Shown: positions 1 through 8,941 of the stretch, one piece after another | Numbering within the stretch: the first letter of the stretch is position 1 | Layout of the letters: every line of letters starts with the position of its first letter | Origin: Actinoalloteichus_B caeruleus | GTDB taxonomy: Bacteria; Actinomycetota; Actinomycetes; Mycobacteriales; Pseudonocardiaceae | Assembly: GCF_000718005.1 (NCBI RefSeq) | Contig: NZ_JODV01000001.1 | Reading direction: 5' to 3' (one strand) | Length of the DNA: 64,000 nt | Made by a program: the position numbers and the translations under genes | Notes under the pieces: model-generated | The model's input: the letters and a program-made list of their open reading frames with translations, nothing else | Databases searched by the model: none | What the model was told of the DNA's origin: nothing

Positions 1-289
1 CGCACCACCCGGAACGCCCGTCCAGTTCCACGATGTAGAGGTCCCCGGCCTGGTTGGGCGCCACGTCCACCCACCCACCGGGGGGCGGAGCGGTGAAACC
101 GGTGGCCTGGGTGCCGCCACCGCGCAACCCCCGTCCCGGGCCCCGACCGGTGGCGACCCGGCGCGACTCCACGGCCACGCCGAAGCTGGTCGCCATCATG
201 GTTCCCACCTCCGCCAGGGCCTGCTCACCACCGCCGAGCACCAGCCGCGCCACCCCGTACCCCGGGGTGTGACGTGTCACGACCTGCAC
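1..289 (-). CDS. AIM24 family protein, 3' end cut by window edge
   Basis: Reading leftwards from a GTG at 289, the frame encodes VQVVTRHTPGYGVARLVL, then GTMMATSFGV, GWVDVAPN and LYIVELDGRSGWC. These match the N-terminal half of bacterial AIM24/TIGR00266-type beta-rich proteins, named after the yeast mitochondrial protein AIM24, whose bacterial role is unknown. A GAGGA ribosome-binding sequence sits 7 bases upstream of the GTG at 296-300. About 96 codons are visible; the C-terminal part lies beyond base 1. The next gene, moeA, is divergent. The family call rests on the conserved MMATS and GWVDVA blocks; no function can be given. Confidence 0.75.
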   Translation of the reverse strand, partial: MQVVTRHTPGYGVARLVLGGGEQALAEVGTMMATSFGVAVESRRVATGRGPGRGLRGGGTQATGFTAPPPGGWVDVAPNQAGDLYIVELDGRSGWC

Positions 290-433
290 TGGTAGTCCTC
301 CGTCCCTCGTACCCACCGCGTCCGAACCGGCCTCGGGTGGCCGCGCGCCCCGGGCGCGGACGATTCTGTGGCCCGCGTGAGCCCGGGCGAGTCGCGGGGC
401 CGGTCCCACCGCCACGCAGGGCACCATGATCGG

Positions 434-1696
434 GTGGCCCAGGACAACAGGACACCTCCGCTGGTACCAGTCGAGGAACACCAGGAGCACGTCGCGAGCC
501 TGCTGAGACCCACCGAGGTCACCAGGTCCCCGCTGGAGGAGTGCGCGGGACTCGCGATGGCGCGGGACCTGGTCGCCTCCATCCCGCTGCCCCCCTTCCG
601 GAACTCCGCCATGGACGGCTACGCCGTCCGGTCCGTCGACGTCGCGGGAGCCTCACCGGACCGCCCCGTGCGACTGCCGGTGACCGCCGACCTGCCGGCC
701 GGCGCGCCGGAGGTGCTGCCGTTGGCAGTGGGCAGCGCCCAACGGATCATGACCGGGGCCCCGCTACCGCTGGGCGCGGACTGCGTCGTCCCGGTCGAAC
801 ACACCGACGGCGGGACCCGCGAGGTCGCGATCGGTCTCGCGCCCGAGGAAGGCCGCCACGTCCGGCGGGCGGGGGAGGACGTCCCGGCCGGCACCACGGT
901 GCTGCGCCGGGGGAGCGAGCTGGGGCCGGCCCAGCTCGGCCTGGCCTCCGCGCTGGGCTTCGCGGAGCTCCCGGTGCGCCGTCGTCCCCGCGTCGTGGTC
1001 CTCTCGACCGGCTCCGAACTCGTCGAGCCCGGCGAGCCGCTCGGCCTCGGGCAGATCTACGAGTCGAACGCCGTCATGCTCGTCACCGCCGTCCGGGAGG
1101 CCGGTGGCCACGCCACGGCGGTCCGGTTCGTACCCGACGACGTGGGCGCCCTCCATGAGGCGGTGCGGCCGCACCTGGCCGATGCCGACCTCCTGCTCAC
1201 CACCGGCGGGGTCAGCGCGGGAGCCTACGAGGTCGTCAAGGACGCGCTCGCCGGTGAGGGGGTCACCTTCACCAAGGTCGCGATGCAACCGGGCATGCCG
1301 CAGGGCAGTGGTCGCTACCGGGGCGTCCCCGTGGTGGCGTTGCCGGGGAACCCGGTCTCCGCGCTGGTGTCCTTCGAGGTCTTCGTGCGGCCGGCCCTCC
1401 GACGGGCGGCCGGGTTCGACGTGACCGACCGGCCCCGGTCCCGAGCGGTGCTCGAGGGCGCCGCCCTGTCCTCCCCCTCGGGCAAGCGGCAGTACCGCCG
1501 CGGCAGCTACCACCTGGAGACCGGAGCCGTCCGGGTGGTGGGAGCCGCCGGATCGCACCTGCTGTCCGCCCTGGCCGAGTCCAACTGCCTCGTGGAGATC
1601 GCGCCGGAGGTGACGGTGGTGGAGCCGGACACCCCAGTGGAGGTGCTCCTGCTCGGGGGGCCGAGCCGCACCGGTGGTGGACCCGGCGAGAACTGA
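434..1696 (+). CDS. moeA: molybdopterin molybdotransferase MoeA
   Basis: Inserts molybdate into adenylylated molybdopterin, the last step of molybdenum cofactor synthesis in the cytoplasm. The 420-residue product has the usual family length. It shows the N-terminal linker region (PPFRNSAMDGYAVRS), the MoCF-binding core with TTGGVSAGAYE, and LPGNPVSALVSFE, followed by the C-terminal beta domain. I prefer the GTG at 434, which gives the usual VEEHQ-type N terminus, over an in-frame GTG at 368; neither has a convincing Shine-Dalgarno. Together with the downstream psd, pssA and Cdc48-like genes it reproduces the order of Mycobacterium tuberculosis moeA2-psd-pssA-Rv0435c, so it is probably the moeA2-type paralogue. 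Confidence 0.93.
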   Translation: MAQDNRTPPLVPVEEHQEHVASLLRPTEVTRSPLEECAGLAMARDLVASIPLPPFRNSAMDGYAVRSVDVAGASPDRPVRLPVTADLPAGAPEVLPLAVGSAQRIMTGAPLPLGADCVVPVEHTDGGTREVAIGLAPEEGRHVRRAGEDVPAGTTVLRRGSELGPAQLGLASALGFAELPVRRRPRVVVLSTGSELVEPGEPLGLGQIYESNAVMLVTAVREAGGHATAVRFVPDDVGALHEAVRPHLADADLLLTTGGVSAGAYEVVKDALAGEGVTFTKVAMQPGMPQGSGRYRGVPVVALPGNPVSALVSFEVFVRPALRRAAGFDVTDRPRSRAVLEGAALSSPSGKRQYRRGSYHLETGAVRVVGAAGSHLLSALAESNCLVEIAPEVTVVEPDTPVEVLLLGGPSRTGGGPGEN

Positions 1697-1753
1697 CTGG
1701 GTACCCGCGGCGAGGCGAGGTCGCCCCCCTCCGCCGGGGCTAGGGTTGGTCGG

Positions 1754-2023
1754 ATGGGCCTGTTGTCATGGATCGTGTTCGGAGCCATCGTCGGCTGGGC
1801 CGCCAACCTGGTGGTCGGGGGCCGGGAACGGGAACGCCAGGGTTGCCTGGTGAGCATCCTGGTCGGCGTCGTCGGCGCGGCCCTGGGCGGCCTCGTCTGG
1901 CGGTTGGTCACCGGGGAGGACCGGGCCTTCGCCTTCGACCTCCCCAGCATGGGTGTCGCGGCGGTGGGAGCCGTCCTGCTGCTGGTGGTCCTCCGGCTGC
2001 TGGGGACCCGCTCCCGGCGCTGA
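1754..2023 (+). CDS. GlsB/YeaQ/YmgE family membrane protein
   Basis: An 89-residue protein made of three hydrophobic segments: residues about 3-20 (LLSWIVFGAIVGWAANLVVG), 30-50 and 68-85. Glycine-rich IVGWAAN and LVGVVGAALGG motifs are typical of transglycosylase-associated/GlsB stress-response membrane proteins. Members are small inner-membrane proteins of unknown mechanism, often general-stress induced. The ATG at 1754 follows moeA by 57 bases, so read-through from moeA is possible. The family assignment is good; the function is not known. Confidence 0.85.
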   Translation: MGLLSWIVFGAIVGWAANLVVGGRERERQGCLVSILVGVVGAALGGLVWRLVTGEDRAFAFDLPSMGVAAVGAVLLLVVLRLLGTRSRR

Positions 2024-2693
2024 CGACCCCGGACGAGGCACCGGTCCCGGTCGTCGGCGTCAACTCGTCGACGCCCAAGTGGTCGACAAGGACGGCTTCC
2101 TCCGACGCCGCACGAGGTAACGACGATGACTCACGATTCGTGATCAACTCATTACCGGACGCTATTGATCCCCCGTGTCCTGGCTGAGTACGCTGGTCGC
2201 GCACGCAGGTCACGCCGTTCGGCGGCCAGGACACGGTGGTGGTGTCGCCAGGAACCCGCGTCGGCCCCGCCGCGGCGGTGGCGGCCGGGTCGGACCGTCC
2301 GGGCCACTGGACGACGTCCCGGCCCGTCTCCACCCGGGAGCCAGGGCCTGCCGGTGGGATTCCGACAGTCCCACCCCGACCGCTCGAGTTGAGTCGTTGT
2401 CTCGTCGTGGTCCCCAGGACAGGGTGGACCGTGTGCCGTCGGGGGGCGCACGGTTCGCCCTCTGGTGTTCGCGCCCGGGGCCGGCCCGGGGCTCGCCAGC
2501 TCGGCGGCCCGGGACTCGCCAGCTCGGGGAGGGCCCCGGTGACCAGCCCGTCGGGTGCGGCGCTGATCCACTCCTCTCGCTCCGCCACCCCCTGGTTACG
2601 CTCGCGGTGGGCGCGTACCGTGTGCCGCGCCTCCGTGCCACCCGATCGGGTGCGATGCACGGGGACACCCTTCGACGCTTACGGACTGCCGAC
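2024..2693. other. gene-free spacer upstream of psd
   Basis: About 670 bases without a credible gene; open frames here have irregular third-position GC. The one clear local structure is a perfect 6-1-6 inverted repeat TCACGATTCGTGA at 2131-2143, in a lower-GC patch that could be a promoter/operator. A short direct repeat (CGCCAGCTCGG) occurs twice near 2495-2530. No terminator with a T-run is visible. Confidence 0.5.
2131..2143. promoter_or_regulatory. inverted repeat, candidate operator
   Basis: TCACGA-T-TCGTGA is a perfect 6-base-arm palindrome in a locally AT-richer segment (2125-2165) of the long moeA/psd spacer. The position fits a regulatory site for the lipid genes starting at 2694, but 550 bases separate them and no regulator is identified. 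Confidence 0.3.
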
Positions 2694-3518
2694 ATGAGCA
2701 CCGACACACCGCGACCCCCGCGGGGCCGTGAGAACCACAGCGAGGACACCACCCGCCTCCCGGTGGTGCCCCCAGCGACGGAGCGGCCCGAGCCGTCGGC
2801 CGAGGAGCGTCCCGGCACGCTGGCGCACTTCCTCCACCTCGCCCGGTCCGTGGTCCCGCCGATGCACCCGGCCGGACGCCCCTTCGTCGCCGCCGCCGCC
2901 GGGCTCGCCCTGGTGCTCAGGCGGTTCTCCCGCCCGCTGGGGGGCCTCGGTCTCGTCCTCACCGCCTGGTGCGCCTGGTTCTTCCGGGAACCCCGCAGGG
3001 TCACCCCCAGCCGGCCCGGGCTCGTGGTATCCGCCGCGGACGGCACCGTCTCCCAGGTGGACACGGCGGTCCCGCCCGTCGAACTCGGCCTGCCAGCCAC
3101 CCCGCTGACGAGGGTCAGCGTGTTCCTCTCCGTCTTCGACGTGCACGTGCAGCGGACCCCGGTGTCGGGAGTGGTGCGCCAGGTCGCGTACCGCCCCGGC
3201 AAGTTCCTCTCCGCCGACCTCGACAAGGCCAGCGACGACAACGAGCGGAACTCCCTGGTGCTGGAGACCGAGGACGGCCACCGCGTCGTCGCGGTCCAGA
3301 TCGCGGGCATGGTGGCCAGGCGCATCGTGTGCGAGGTGGCCGCCGACCAGCGGGTCGCGGCGGGCGACACCTACGGCCTGATCCGGTTCGGTTCGCGGGT
3401 GGACCTCTACCTGCCGGCGGGAAGCCGCGTGCTCGTGGAGCCGGGACAGCGCACCGTCGGCGCCGAAACCGTCATCGCGGAACTCCCGGAGCCCTCCTCG
3501 GCCGCAGCGGGGGGCTGA
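2694..3518 (+). CDS. psd: phosphatidylserine decarboxylase (short, archaeal-type)
   Basis: Converts phosphatidylserine to phosphatidylethanolamine at the membrane. The enzyme is made as a proenzyme that cleaves itself to create a pyruvoyl group. The 274-residue product carries a hydrophobic segment near residues 60-105, the FFREPRR block, the catalytic-core sequences FLSVFDVHVQRTP and RPGKFLSADLDKAS, and near the C terminus IRFGSRVDLY, where the Gly-Ser at about 233-234 is the expected self-cleavage site of short-form enzymes. I chose the ATG at 2694 because the upstream extension is low-complexity and non-conserved. pssA, which makes its substrate, starts 4 bases after the stop, so the two are co-transcribed. 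Confidence 0.93.
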   Translation: MSTDTPRPPRGRENHSEDTTRLPVVPPATERPEPSAEERPGTLAHFLHLARSVVPPMHPAGRPFVAAAAGLALVLRRFSRPLGGLGLVLTAWCAWFFREPRRVTPSRPGLVVSAADGTVSQVDTAVPPVELGLPATPLTRVSVFLSVFDVHVQRTPVSGVVRQVAYRPGKFLSADLDKASDDNERNSLVLETEDGHRVVAVQIAGMVARRIVCEVAADQRVAAGDTYGLIRFGSRVDLYLPAGSRVLVEPGQRTVGAETVIAELPEPSSAAAGG

Positions 3519-3522
3519 GCGC

Positions 3523-4509
3523 ATGGCACGGGTAGCGCCCGGCATCGGACTGGTGCCCAACGCGGTGACCGTGCTGGCGCTGTGCGCCGGGCTCTCATCG
3601 GTGATGTTCGCGCTCGACGGGCGCTTCGCCGCGGCCGTCGCCGCCGTCGCGACCGCCGCGCTGCTGGACGGACTGGACGGCCGCCTCGCCCGCCTGTTGG
3701 ACGCCACCAGCAGGATGGGGGCCGAGCTCGACTCGTTGGCCGACGCCGTCTCCTTCGGCGTCGCTCCCGCCCTGGTGGTCTTCATCTGGTCGCTGCACGG
3801 CAGCCAATGGGGATGGGTCGTCTGCCTCCTCTTCGCCGTGTGCGCGGTGCTCCGGCTCGCCCGGTTCAACGTGCTGATGGAGGACACGAAGAGCCCACCG
3901 TTCGGCAAGGAGTTCTTCGTCGGGGTTCCCGCGCCCGCCGGCGCGCTGACGGCGCTCTTCCCCCTGGTCATCTCCCTCAAGTCCGGTGAGGGCTGGTGGT
4001 CGTCCCAGCTGGTGGTGGCGCTGTGGGTGATCGCGATCGGCGGACTGCTGATCAGCCGGGTCCCGACCCTGTCGTTCAAGACGCTGAAGGTGCCGGCCAA
4101 GGCGATCGCACCGCTGTTGATGTTGGTGGGGCTGCTCGCGGCGGCCGTGATCACCTACCCCCTGCTGGTCCTGGCGACCTTCATCGTGCTCTACCTCGCG
4201 CACGTGCCCTTCGCCGTTCGCCGGTACCGCTGGCTCAGCAGGCACCCGGAAGCGTGGGACGTACCGGCCGGGGAACGGCGCGCCATCCGGCGGAGCACCA
4301 GCAGGCTGCGGTTGCGGCGTCCTCGACTGCGCCCCAGGGTGGCCGGCGACGCCGTCCGGGCGGAGAGCGGCGGGGGCGGGCCGGGGGGGGGCGGCTCTCC
4401 CCGTCCGCGCTGGACACCCGGAGGGGTGTCGTCCGGCTCCATCCCGAGGTCTTCGACGCGCTCGGCCTCACGGCGTGGGACGCCGTCCGACTCACCGGGA
4501 GTCGCGTGA
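3523..4509 (+). CDS. pssA: CDP-diacylglycerol-serine O-phosphatidyltransferase
   Basis: Makes phosphatidylserine from CDP-diacylglycerol and serine in the membrane. The CDP-alcohol phosphotransferase signature (D-G-x2-A-R-x8-G-x3-D-x3-D) is seen as DGRLARLLDATSRMGAELD at about residues 52-70, followed by several hydrophobic helices up to about residue 235. The 328-residue frame ends in a Gly-rich and then Ser/Arg/Pro-rich tail after a run of nine G (4383-4391). That tail reads in a different frame over sequence that encodes the N-terminal domain of the next gene, so the last 40 or so residues are probably not native. The natural stop may be hidden by an indel in the G-run. Confidence 0.9.
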   Translation: MARVAPGIGLVPNAVTVLALCAGLSSVMFALDGRFAAAVAAVATAALLDGLDGRLARLLDATSRMGAELDSLADAVSFGVAPALVVFIWSLHGSQWGWVVCLLFAVCAVLRLARFNVLMEDTKSPPFGKEFFVGVPAPAGALTALFPLVISLKSGEGWWSSQLVVALWVIAIGGLLISRVPTLSFKTLKVPAKAIAPLLMLVGLLAAAVITYPLLVLATFIVLYLAHVPFAVRRYRWLSRHPEAWDVPAGERRAIRRSTSRLRLRRPRLRPRVAGDAVRAESGGGGPGGGGSPRPRWTPGGVSSGSIPRSSTRSASRRGTPSDSPGVA

Positions 4510-7142
4510 CCTCGGCCCTGGCCGCGGTCGCGACCGGGCGGGGAGCGGCGCCCGGTGTCATCCTCGTGGACGACCTGACCCTGTCGAACCTGGGCCTGGC
4601 CGAGGGAGCGGAGGTCGTCGTCGCGCCCGTCGAGGTCAGCGCGGCCCGATCCGTCACGGTCGCCGGGTCCCGCATGGCCGCCGCCTCCCTCCCACCGGAG
4701 ACGCTCCGGCTGGCGTTGACGGGCAAGGTGCTCAGCGTGGGCGACACGGTCTCCCTCCTCCCGCAGGACGTCGCCCCGCCCTCCGGGGTGGACCTCAGCA
4801 CCGCCCGTCGGAAGCTGTCCAACGCGATCGGCATCACCTGGACCAACGAACTGCTCACCGTCACGGCCACCGAGCCGGACGGTCCGGTGGCCGTCCAACC
4901 GTCCACCCAGCTCTCCTGGCGGGACGCGGCCCCGCTGCGGGACTCGACCGGGAGGGACTACTCCGCCGGCTCCCGCCCCTCGGGCGGGTTCGCGCCGTCC
5001 CCCGGTCCCACCCCGGCGGCGACCCCGGCGGGTGGCACCCCGACCACCGGAGCCTCCTCCCCCGGGGGCACGGTTCCCCGGACCTCGGACGCCGCCCGAA
5101 CGGCCACCGGCACGACCGGGGCGACCACCGCTCCGGTCCGCCCCGAGGCACCGAGCGTCAGCGACCTGGTCGGCTCCGAGGACGCGGCCGCGCGCCTCAC
5201 CGAGTGGCTCCGGCTCACCTTCGAACGCCCCGAGCTGCTCGAACGCCTGGGAGCGAACTCCCGGCTCGGCGTACTGGTGGCCGGGCCGGCGGGAGTGGGC
5301 AAGGCGACCCTGGTGCGCGCGGTGACCCGTGCGGTCGACGCGGAGCTGGTCGAGGTGTCCGCGCCCAGCGTGGCGGCCCTGGAGGCGGGCACCGCGTCGC
5401 AGCGGGTGCACGACGCCGTCGCGGCCGCCTCCGCGCACGCCGCAGCCGGCCGGAACTGCGTCCTGCTCGTCACCGACATCGAGGCCCTGGTCCCCGGCGC
5501 GAACCCGCCTCCGCTGACCACCGTGGTCCTGGACGCGCTGCGCTCCAGCAGCCACCACGGCAGGCTCGCCATCGTGGGCACCACTGCCCAGCCGGAGGGG
5601 GTGGACCCCCGGCTGCGTGATCCGGAGCTGCTGGACCGTGAACTCGTCCTGGTCCCGCCGGACACCCGAACCCGCACCGAGGTGCTGCGGATGCTGCTGC
5701 GCAGCGTTCCGCTGTCCGACGACGTCGACCTCGGGGTGATCGCCGAGCGCACTCCCGGGTTCGTCACCGCCGACCTGCTCGCGTTGCGCCGGGAGGCGGC
5801 GGTCCGCGCGGCCCTGCGGCAACCCCCGGAGCGGGAGGGGCCGGCCACGGACACCGCGACGGCCCCGGTGACCCCCCAGGCGGAGGCACCGGCGGAGGAG
5901 ATCGTGGACGGCGAGCTGCTCGCCGACCCGGTGGGCGAGTCCCGTACCGCCCGGACCGCCGAGGGCGGTGACCTGGCGAGCGAGGTGGCCGACGCGATCA
6001 CCGACGCGGAGGTCGTGGACGTGTCACCCCACGGGGAGACCCTGGCCCTGCCCGCGCCGGACAGTGGCGGCGAGACCACGTCCCTTCCCGTGCCCCCCGA
6101 CCAGGAGGGCGACGAGACGACCCGCTTCGCGGCGCCCCCAGGCCGGGACGACACCGTCGAGGCCCCGACCACACCTGCCGACCAGGCGACCACCGAGGAG
6201 CCGGCACCCACGAGCCCGGAGGCCACCACCGCCGAGGAGGCCGGGCCCGGCTGGCCCAGCATCCGGCAGGGGGACCTGTTGGACGCGCTCTCCTCGGTCC
6301 GGCCGATCTCCATGTCCTCTTCCGACACGCTCCAGACCGGCGGGCTCACGCTGGACGACGTCGGGGACATGGCCGAGACGAAGCAGGCCCTCACCGAGGC
6401 GGTGCTGTGGCCGCTGCGCTACCCGGACTCCTTCGCCCGGCTCGGGGTCCGCCCGCCGCGCGGCGTCCTGCTCTACGGCCCACCCGGCTGCGGGAAGACC
6501 TTCCTCGTCCGCGCGCTCGCCGGCACCGGGCAGCTCAACGTGATGTCCGTCAAGGGCGCCGAGCTGCTGGACAAGTGGGTGGGCGAGTCGGAGCGGGCGG
6601 TGCGCGAACTCTTCGCCAGGGCCGCGGAGGCCGCGCCCACCCTCGTCTTCCTCGACGAGGTCGACGCCCTCGCCCCCCGCCGGGGCGGGTCGAGCGACAG
6701 CGGGGTGGCCGACCGGGTGGTCGCCGCCCTGCTGACGGAGTTGGACGGTGTCGAGCCGATGCGGGACGTCGTCATCCTCGCCGCGACGAACCGGCCCGAG
6801 CTGATCGACCCCGCCCTGCTGCGGCCGGGTCGCCTCGAGCGCCTGGTCTACGTCCCGCCGCCGGACGGTGAGGCCCGCGCCGCGATCCTGCGGTCGGCCA
6901 GCCGGAACACGCCCTTGGCCGACCAGGTCGACCTCGACGCGCTCGCCGCCGACCTCGACGGGTACTCGGCCGCCGACTGCGCCGCCCTGGTGCGGGAGGC
7001 CGCGTTGACCGCGATGCGGGAGAACCTGGAGGCCACCGAGGTCACCGCCGACCACCTGGCAGCCGCCCGGGAGTCGGTGCGCCCCTCACTGGACCCCGCG
7101 CAGCTCGCGGAACTGGAGGCCTACGCCGCGTCCCAGCGGTGA
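4254..7142 (+). CDS. Cdc48-like double AAA ATPase (mycobacterial Rv0435c/Msm0858 type)
   Basis: A p97/Cdc48-like hexameric unfoldase candidate, 962 residues from the in-frame GTG at 4254. Domains: Cdc48 N-type beta barrel (LSPSALDTRRGVVRLHPEV from about 4393 onward), a Pro/Thr/Ala-rich linker, AAA domain D1 with Walker A GPAGVGKAT (about residue 343), an acidic low-complexity insert (about 520-680), and D2 with Walker A GPPGCGKT (about 742), Walker B LVFLDEVDAL and RPGRLERLVYVPPPD. D1 has VTDIEAL where FIDEIDA is expected, so D1 probably binds but hardly hydrolyses ATP. The start is uncertain: 4254 overlaps pssA by 256 bases, and no start codon exists in this frame between 4254 and the conserved domain. 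A GTG at 4506 would delete conserved sequence. Confidence 0.85.
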   Translation: MGRTGRGTARHPAEHQQAAVAASSTAPQGGRRRRPGGERRGRAGGGRLSPSALDTRRGVVRLHPEVFDALGLTAWDAVRLTGSRVTSALAAVATGRGAAPGVILVDDLTLSNLGLAEGAEVVVAPVEVSAARSVTVAGSRMAAASLPPETLRLALTGKVLSVGDTVSLLPQDVAPPSGVDLSTARRKLSNAIGITWTNELLTVTATEPDGPVAVQPSTQLSWRDAAPLRDSTGRDYSAGSRPSGGFAPSPGPTPAATPAGGTPTTGASSPGGTVPRTSDAARTATGTTGATTAPVRPEAPSVSDLVGSEDAAARLTEWLRLTFERPELLERLGANSRLGVLVAGPAGVGKATLVRAVTRAVDAELVEVSAPSVAALEAGTASQRVHDAVAAASAHAAAGRNCVLLVTDIEALVPGANPPPLTTVVLDALRSSSHHGRLAIVGTTAQPEGVDPRLRDPELLDRELVLVPPDTRTRTEVLRMLLRSVPLSDDVDLGVIAERTPGFVTADLLALRREAAVRAALRQPPEREGPATDTATAPVTPQAEAPAEEIVDGELLADPVGESRTARTAEGGDLASEVADAITDAEVVDVSPHGETLALPAPDSGGETTSLPVPPDQEGDETTRFAAPPGRDDTVEAPTTPADQATTEEPAPTSPEATTAEEAGPGWPSIRQGDLLDALSSVRPISMSSSDTLQTGGLTLDDVGDMAETKQALTEAVLWPLRYPDSFARLGVRPPRGVLLYGPPGCGKTFLVRALAGTGQLNVMSVKGAELLDKWVGESERAVRELFARAAEAAPTLVFLDEVDALAPRRGGSSDSGVADRVVAALLTELDGVEPMRDVVILAATNRPELIDPALLRPGRLERLVYVPPPDGEARAAILRSASRNTPLADQVDLDALAADLDGYSAADCAALVREAALTAMRENLEATEVTADHLAAARESVRPSLDPAQLAELEAYAASQR

Positions 7143-7271
7143 CGAACCCGGTCCCCGGGGTGCGCGACCACCGCGTAGGTTGTCGGCAGACGCCGGCGCG
7201 TCGGCCGTTGGCGTGCCCGGCGGGCGGCGGAAGCGGCGGCACGCGCGGGATCGACCACTCTCGGGGAGACC

Positions 7272-8417
7272 ATGTACCGACTGCTGTTCTGGCTGGTCCT
7301 GCGCCGCCTCCCAGCCGAGACCGCCCACCGGGTGAGCTTCGGGCTGCTCCGGGCCATCTGCGCCGTTCCCGGCGTGCGTGGTCTGCTCCGCCGGTGGCTC
7401 GTGCCGCGTGATCCGGAGCTGCGCGTCCGGGCGCTGGGGATGGACCTCCCCAGCCCGCTGGGCCTCGCCGCCGGCTTCGACAAGGAGGGCACCGGAGCGG
7501 ACGCGTTGGGGGCGCTCGGATTCGGGTTCGTCGAGATCGGCACCATCACCGGGCAGCCGCAGCCCGGCAACCAGAAGCCCCGGTTGTTCCGGCTGGTCGA
7601 GGACCGGGCCATCGTCAACCGGATGGGCTTCAACAACCACGGAGCCGCCGCCACCGCGAGGGCTCTGACCGCCCGGCCCCGGTCGGGGCGGGTGGGCCTC
7701 GGGGTGAACATCGGCAAGACGAAGGTCGTGCCGGAGGCCGAGGCGGTCGCCGACTACCGGCGCGGCGCCGAGCTGCTCGCCCGGCACGCCGACTACGTGG
7801 TGGTCAACGTCAGCTCCCCGAACACTCCCGGCCTGCGGAACCTCCAGGCGGTGGAGCTGCTGCGGCCGCTGCTCACCGAGGTGCGGGCCACCCTCGACGA
7901 GGCGGTCGCCCACCGCGTGCCGCTCCTCGTGAAGATCGCGCCCGACCTGGCGGACGAGGATGTCGACGCGGTGGCCGACCTGGCGTTGGAGCTCGGTCTG
8001 GACGGGGTGATCGCCACCAACACCACCACTGGGCGCGCTGGCCTGCGCAGCGGGGACGCCGAGGTGGCCGCCGCCGGCGCCGGCGGGCTGTCCGGAGCCC
8101 CGTTGCGGGAGCGGTCGCTGGCCGTCCTGCGCCGGTTGCGGGCCAGGGTCGGTGACCGGGTCCTGCTGGTCTCGGTGGGCGGTGTCGAGTCCGCGGAGGA
8201 CGTCTGGACCCGGATCCGCGCCGGCGCCACCCTGGTCCAGACGTACACCGGAGTCATCTACGGCGGGCCGTTCTGGCCCAGGGCGGTGCACCGCGACCTG
8301 GCCCGGCGGGTGCGCCAGGCCGGGCTGCGGACGGTCGCGGAGGCGGTGGGGCTGGACGCTCCGACCACCTCCCCCGACCGGGACGACCGGCGGCGGGACG
8401 GTTCGTCCCCCGGATGA
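7272..8417 (+). CDS. pyrD: quinone-dependent dihydroorotate dehydrogenase
   Basis: Oxidises dihydroorotate to orotate in pyrimidine synthesis using FMN and membrane quinone (class 2). The 381-residue product has an N-terminal membrane-associating helical segment (RLLFWLVLRRL). It then shows FMN and substrate motifs of the TIM barrel: GLAAGFDKEG, NRMGFNNHG, VNVSSPNTPGLRNLQ (catalytic Ser), VKIAPDL, ATNTT, LVSVGGV and YTGVIYGGP. The ATG at 7272 is preceded by GGGGAG at 7261-7266. It lies 129 bases after the AAA gene and has no linked pyr genes. Confidence 0.96.
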   Translation: MYRLLFWLVLRRLPAETAHRVSFGLLRAICAVPGVRGLLRRWLVPRDPELRVRALGMDLPSPLGLAAGFDKEGTGADALGALGFGFVEIGTITGQPQPGNQKPRLFRLVEDRAIVNRMGFNNHGAAATARALTARPRSGRVGLGVNIGKTKVVPEAEAVADYRRGAELLARHADYVVVNVSSPNTPGLRNLQAVELLRPLLTEVRATLDEAVAHRVPLLVKIAPDLADEDVDAVADLALELGLDGVIATNTTTGRAGLRSGDAEVAAAGAGGLSGAPLRERSLAVLRRLRARVGDRVLLVSVGGVESAEDVWTRIRAGATLVQTYTGVIYGGPFWPRAVHRDLARRVRQAGLRTVAEAVGLDAPTTSPDRDDRRRDGSSPG

Positions 8418-8548
8418 TCCTCGGTGGCGAGGTGGGCGGCGGCGCGTCGGCGAGGGCGATCCACCGCCCCCGCACCCGAGGGGCCGCCCGCCCGGGGTGG
8501 GGTGAATAGGATCACCTGGACGGTTTCCGGTTCCGACGAGGAGTGGCG

Positions 8549-8941
8549 ATGCCAGGCACCCCGGCCAACCCCGGCAGCAACCGAGCCCAGCGCCAGATCC
8601 TGGCCTTCGCGCTGGCGGTGACCTCGGGCGCCGTCGCCGTGGGCTCGGTGTGGCTCCAGCTCGCGCTGGACAGGTCGGTGCTCGGGGTGACGACGGTCGC
8701 CGTGCTGGTGACCATCGCGTTGTTCCACTGGGTCCGGTCGGCCGCCCCGGTGGGGATCGTCTTCGGCCTGCTCGGAACGGTGACCCTCGTCTTCGGCAAC
8801 GGGGTCGCCGTTCTCGACCACGGCCTGTCGGTGGCGTTGGTGGTGCTGGCCGGGCTGGTCAGCGCGCTACCGGTGCCACTCGCGTGGCAGCTGCGCCAGC
8901 GCACCCCCGACGGTGACGACGTGGGAGCGGTCCCCGCCTGA
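8549..8941 (+). CDS. small integral membrane protein, unknown
   Basis: A 130-residue protein with a short polar N terminus (MPGTPANPGSNRAQRQ) followed by four closely spaced hydrophobic segments at about residues 16-37, 43-62, 66-84 and 88-108, and a short acidic C terminus. GAGGAG at 8538-8543 sits five bases before the ATG at 8549, favouring it over the GTG at 8543. It is not a family I recognise with confidence. It stands between pyrD and the convergent SIS-domain gene and shares no obvious function with either. Confidence 0.75.
   Translation: MPGTPANPGSNRAQRQILAFALAVTSGAVAVGSVWLQLALDRSVLGVTTVAVLVTIALFHWVRSAAPVGIVFGLLGTVTLVFGNGVAVLDHGLSVALVVLAGLVSALPVPLAWQLRQRTPDGDDVGAVPA

Noticed and set aside
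2175..2693. N-terminal extension of phosphatidylserine decarboxylase
   Set aside because: Unconserved, no start signal, and the protein from 2694 is already full length.
3996..4253. N-terminal extension of the Cdc48-like ATPase upstream of 4254
   Set aside because: It would read antiphase through pssA transmembrane segments and encodes Arg/Gly/Ala-rich unconserved sequence.
8232..8247. TGGTCCAGAC as a second DasR site
   Set aside because: It lies inside conserved pyrD coding sequence and lacks the second half-site.
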